Assembly: GCA_005786915.1 (NCBI GenBank)
Contig: SYCM01000120.1
Span: forward strand, 1-23,406
Reading direction: 5' to 3'
Origin: Bacteroidota bacterium
GTDB taxonomy: Bacteria > Bacteroidota > Bacteroidia > Flavobacteriales > Schleiferiaceae
DNA: 23,406 nt
Position numbers and translations under genes: made by a program
In this document: positions 20,289 through 23,406 of the stretch, piece after piece
Numbering within the stretch: the first letter of the stretch is position 1
Layout of the letters: every line of letters begins with the position of its first letter
The notes under the pieces: generated by a model
The model's input: the letters and a program-made list of their open reading frames with translations, nothing else
Told to the model about the DNA's origin: nothing
Databases searched by the model: none

Positions 20289-23200
20289 ATGCGTCGGTTG
20301 CTCCTCACCTTGATTTTGCTGTTGCTTGGCCTTGGGTCGGCGAATGGGCAGGTGCTGCCCAAACCGTCGCCCGTTATTTGGCCCAATAGCGGACAATGGC
20401 CCCGCGAAGTCCTCGCCATGGTTAACGTCGACGCGGCTCGGGTATGGATTTTGGCCGACGGACTTCGCTTTGCCGCCCGGATTCCTGGGGAGTCCGACAG
20501 CGTGGCGGTCTGGACCGAACGCTACGTGAACGCCCAAGGGGGGGTGCTCGAGCTTGAGCCCGACGGTGCCCGGACGACGTTTGTTTTGGGCCGTCATGAC
20601 CCTGTGACGGTGCGGGGTTCCTCGACCGCTTGGCTGCGGGGCGTGTACCCCGGAGTGGATCTAGAGCTCCGCGTCGAGCACGGCCACCTCAAGACTTGGT
20701 GGCACGGGGCCGACCTGGAGCCGATTACGGTAGCCTTTGAGGGGGCCGAGCCCCGGCGCGCCCGACGCGATGCCTCAGTACTGGAGCTCGCGACCGCTGC
20801 CGGAGTGGCCGAACTTCGGGCTCCTTTGGCCTACACGGTCGCCAACCGGCCCGTGGCGCCCACGTGGCAGCCGCGCGGGGCCTACTGGACTTTGGCAGCT
20901 CCGGGGGCCGTTCGCATCGACCCAACCTACGTATTCAGCAGCTTCAGCGGTTCGCTCAGCGACAACTTTGGGTATACGGCGACCTACGACCTGAACGGCC
21001 GAACTTGGTTGGGCGGTATCGCGTTTGGGTCGCAGTTTCCCACTCAGAATGGGGTGCAACCCAACTTTGGCGGGGGCGGAGTCGACATGGTCTTCATGCT
21101 CTTTAACCCCAGCGGTACGGGAATCATCTCGGCGACCTACCTCGGCGGAGCAGGGCAGGAGCAGCCGCACTCCCTGAGGGTGGCCCCCAACGGGGACCTC
21201 GTGGTCAAAGGCATCACCACCTCGCTGAATTTTCCGGTTACTGCGGCCGCCTTCGATACGAGCATGGCGGTGAACACGGGCGCCGGAAGCCAAAACGGGG
21301 GCGGCGTAGTGTACCCGTCGGCCACGGATCTCGCGTTGGTCCGCCTGGATTCGACCGGTTCCGCGCTCAAGGCCTCCACCTACTATGGTCGCCTTGGTTT
21401 TGACGGAATTCAGGACCAGAGCCTTCCGCACTACGGAGACCCGGCCCGCGGCGACGTCTGGGTGAGTGCCCAAGGGGTGTGGATTGCGACCGCATCGCGT
21501 TCGCGCGGAATGGCCACTTGGCCCCTAGATACCTCGCGGAGCGGGGCGGTAGACGGCCTCCTGGCGCACTTCAGCCCCAATTTGGACAGCTTGAGGTGGG
21601 CGACCTATGTGGGCGGACCCGATTTGGACGGCTTGACTTCCTTGATTCCGACGCCCACCCCACAAGGGTTGCGCCTGGCTGTTACCGGTTGGACTCAGGG
21701 CATGGGCACGCTGCCGGGCCCCGGGGTCTTTGCCGCGCCGCTTCCCCAGAGCCAGGCATACTACGGTTTGTTTGATTTGGCCACCGGACAGCGGCTGGCC
21801 GAGACCTACCTGCAGCCGCAGTTTTGCACGTCCTATGGTTTTTTGGCGGCGCAGAATCCGGCGGGTGCTTATGCCGCGGTGGGGGATTCGGGGGCCGTGC
21901 TGCTCTCGCTGGGATTGGGCACGACCTGCACCGGCGGGGGCCTGTACGCGGGTCCGCTTGCGCCCACTTCAGGCCTGTTTCAGAATCCGAATTCGACGCA
22001 ACTGCTCGTTTGGATTTCGCCCCTTGGAGACAGCATTTACCGCACGCAGTACGTGGGCAACGGCCAGCTCAACCGGCGCATTTCGCCCACCGCCCTGCAG
22101 GTCGACGACTGCGGTTCGGCCTACTTTTCGGGTTGGTTTGGGGGCTTGAACGGCGGACCCATTACCGGGCTCTACACGTCGCCCAATGCGCTTCAACCGA
22201 CCACCGACGGCAAGGACTTTTACTTCCTGGTCCTTGACCGCAAGGGGGCGGCGGCCTATGCCTCCTACTTTGGCGGAACCGGACCGGTCGACGAGCACGT
22301 CGACGGCGGCACCTCGAGGTTTGATCCCAACGGCGTGATCCACCAGGCGATTTGCGCAGGGTGCGGCGGCAGCGACAACCTGCCGATTTTTCCGCCCAAC
22401 GCCCATTCCGCCACCAACAACGCCAGCAACTGCAACATGGCCGGAGTCCAGATTGCCTTTGAGCTCACGGCGGCGGGGGCCAAGCTCGAGGTGAGCGCCG
22501 ACACCGTCTGCGCGGGCGACAGCCTCTATTTGACCGGGACCACCAGCCGCACCGACGTAATGAGCATCGCTTGGGGCGACGGTACCACCGACTCCATTGC
22601 GCCCGTGCCGCTTCCGGGCCACGTTTACGGCGTTCCGGGCAACTACCTCATCCAAATTGTGGCCTACGACACGCTGTGCCTGACGCAGGCAGTGGCCACC
22701 CTTAACGTCCACGTGCTGCCCGGCTCCGCGGTGCAGGCTGACGCCGTGCTCGACTACGATCCCTGCGACCCGGCTCGTGCGGTTCGCCTCGTTCCGGGCC
22801 CCAACCTCAGCGCGCAATGGTTGGTGCTGTACGGGGGTAGCGGTTCGGTGGACACCCTAGCGCCCCCCTTCCAATGGGTCGGTGCGGCGCTCACCGATTC
22901 TTATTCGGCCTGGCTTGTGGCCTACGACGAGGTCTGCGGTCGCCGCGACAGCAGCTACCTCGAGGCGGAGTTTCGCCCTCCGCTCAGTACACCCGGGGCC
23001 AGGGTGAACGCGCCGCCCTGCCTGAACGGCCAGTCGGTGCGCGGCCTGGGCATACCCGGCAATGCCCCCGTGTCCTACTGGCGGGTACCCGGAGGGACCG
23101 TGATACCGGGCTTCAACGTGCAGTGGCCTGCCGTAGGATCGGGCGCGCAAACCGCGTGGTTTGTGGTGGCCGACACCGTGTGCGGCACCTTAGATTCCGT

Positions 23201-23406
23201 CGCTGTGACCTACACCACGCTGGGGGCGGACCTCGCCAGCCTCACCATGCCCAACGTATTCACGCCCAACGGCGACGGGGTGAACGACCTTGTGCGGCTC
23301 CGCGCGCCCGAGGCACAGACCTTGGACCAGCTCTACCTCAAGTTGTACAACCGCTGGGGTCAGTCGGTGTACCAAACCAACGACCCCAACTTTGCGTGGG
23401 ACGGCC
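20289..23406 (+). CDS. Large secreted T9SS type B cargo protein, cut by the right edge
   Basis: One uninterrupted frame runs from the ATG at 20289 to the window edge (about 1039 codons seen). The signal peptide is MRRLLLTLILLLLGLGSANG. Residues about 24-205 resemble the N-terminal domain often found in such proteins (DUF7948-like: 'IWPNSGQWPREVLAMV...DGLRFAAR'). About 209-725 holds repeated 'TYLGG...PNGDLVVKG'-type units like SBBP beta-propeller repeats. A PKD-like domain follows (about 735-815, 'WGDGTTDSI...HVYGVPGNYLIQIVAYD'), then Cys-containing segments. At residue 987 begins 'MPNVFTPNGDGVNDLVRL' with 'LYNRWGQSVYQT', the CHU_C/type B sorting domain recognised by the type IX secretion system. 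The product is probably exported to the cell surface or medium. Fewer than about 60 residues are likely missing. No catalytic motif is seen. Confidence 0.93.
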   Translation, partial: MRRLLLTLILLLLGLGSANGQVLPKPSPVIWPNSGQWPREVLAMVNVDAARVWILADGLRFAARIPGESDSVAVWTERYVNAQGGVLELEPDGARTTFVLGRHDPVTVRGSSTAWLRGVYPGVDLELRVEHGHLKTWWHGADLEPITVAFEGAEPRRARRDASVLELATAAGVAELRAPLAYTVANRPVAPTWQPRGAYWTLAAPGAVRIDPTYVFSSFSGSLSDNFGYTATYDLNGRTWLGGIAFGSQFPTQNGVQPNFGGGGVDMVFMLFNPSGTGIISATYLGGAGQEQPHSLRVAPNGDLVVKGITTSLNFPVTAAAFDTSMAVNTGAGSQNGGGVVYPSATDLALVRLDSTGSALKASTYYGRLGFDGIQDQSLPHYGDPARGDVWVSAQGVWIATASRSRGMATWPLDTSRSGAVDGLLAHFSPNLDSLRWATYVGGPDLDGLTSLIPTPTPQGLRLAVTGWTQGMGTLPGPGVFAAPLPQSQAYYGLFDLATGQRLAETYLQPQFCTSYGFLAAQNPAGAYAAVGDSGAVLLSLGLGTTCTGGGLYAGPLAPTSGLFQNPNSTQLLVWISPLGDSIYRTQYVGNGQLNRRISPTALQVDDCGSAYFSGWFGGLNGGPITGLYTSPNALQPTTDGKDFYFLVLDRKGAAAYASYFGGTGPVDEHVDGGTSRFDPNGVIHQAICAGCGGSDNLPIFPPNAHSATNNASNCNMAGVQIAFELTAAGAKLEVSADTVCAGDSLYLTGTTSRTDVMSIAWGDGTTDSIAPVPLPGHVYGVPGNYLIQIVAYDTLCLTQAVATLNVHVLPGSAVQADAVLDYDPCDPARAVRLVPGPNLSAQWLVLYGGSGSVDTLAPPFQWVGAALTDSYSAWLVAYDEVCGRRDSSYLEAEFRPPLSTPGARVNAPPCLNGQSVRGLGIPGNAPVSYWRVPGGTVIPGFNVQWPAVGSGAQTAWFVVADTVCGTLDSVAVTYTTLGADLASLTMPNVFTPNGDGVNDLVRLRAPEAQTLDQLYLKLYNRWGQSVYQTNDPNFAWDG

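Noticed and set aside
21969..22817. A 282-codon minus-strand frame inside the T9SS cargo gene
   Set aside because: It is low-information antisense of a continuous coding frame that has clear domain matches.
1..23406. tRNA or rRNA genes, CRISPR arrays, insertion sequences, riboswitches
   Set aside because: No cloverleaf, regularly spaced repeats, transposase-like protein or known riboswitch core was seen in the intergenic gaps, which are all short.

Overview
The window comes from a member of the Bacteroidota, most likely a GC-rich relative of the Flavobacteriales. The evidence is the gliding genes gldE and gldD in the order mutY-ssb-gldE-gldD, a large secreted protein with a type B C-terminal sorting domain of the type IX secretion system (T9SS), a DUF4286 protein, and a 29-residue basic DUF1713/COX24-like protein between a TPR gene and rng. 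Several promoters match TAnnTTTG, the Bacteroidota -7 consensus, and starts lack Shine-Dalgarno sequences. I see no tRNA, rRNA, CRISPR array, transposase or phage gene, and no gene-free stretch longer than about 300 bases.

Layout. (1) 1-1195 is visibly AT-rich and holds two overlapping plus-strand genes of unknown function; the second encodes a probable secreted beta-barrel-like protein. (2) 1196-6038 is a minus-strand run, in transcription order: rplU, rpmA, a terminator, serS, a small lipoprotein, a DUF4286 protein, an M16 zinc protease and an O-methyltransferase. (3) 6191-9544 is a plus-strand pair of secreted M16 proteins, one with the zinc site and one without it, which probably act as a heterodimer; a strong terminator follows. 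(4) 9607-11611 holds a minus-strand EamA/DMT transporter and ctaA (heme A synthase), diverging from a 31-bp gap with back-to-back -7 boxes. (5) 11559-14962 is the minus-strand mutY-ssb-gldE-gldD cluster, whose last gene overlaps ctaA tail to tail. (6) 15037-17535 is a plus-strand run: HU-like protein, TPR protein, DUF1713 mini-protein and rng, then a terminator. (7) recX and ltaE converge on a shared CTAG, and ltaE and prfB diverge from a 36-bp gap. (8) From 20289 to the right edge lies the 5' part of a very long T9SS cargo gene.

Most of the content is core: translation (rplU, rpmA, serS, prfB, DUF1713 protein), RNA processing (rng), DNA maintenance (mutY, ssb, recX, HU), respiration (ctaA) and the gliding/secretion envelope. 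The least ordinary signals are regulatory and structural. At several genes the -7 promoter box ends about 5 nt before the ATG, which implies leaderless mRNAs. Two divergent gene pairs share tiny promoter gaps, and a terminator tail doubles as the serS -7 box. GldD lacks a lipobox, RNase G lacks its usual CPxC Zn-link, prfB has no programmed frameshift, and the heme A synthase has a carbohydrate-binding-module-like insert in its first external loop. I did not find a clearly new multigene system.
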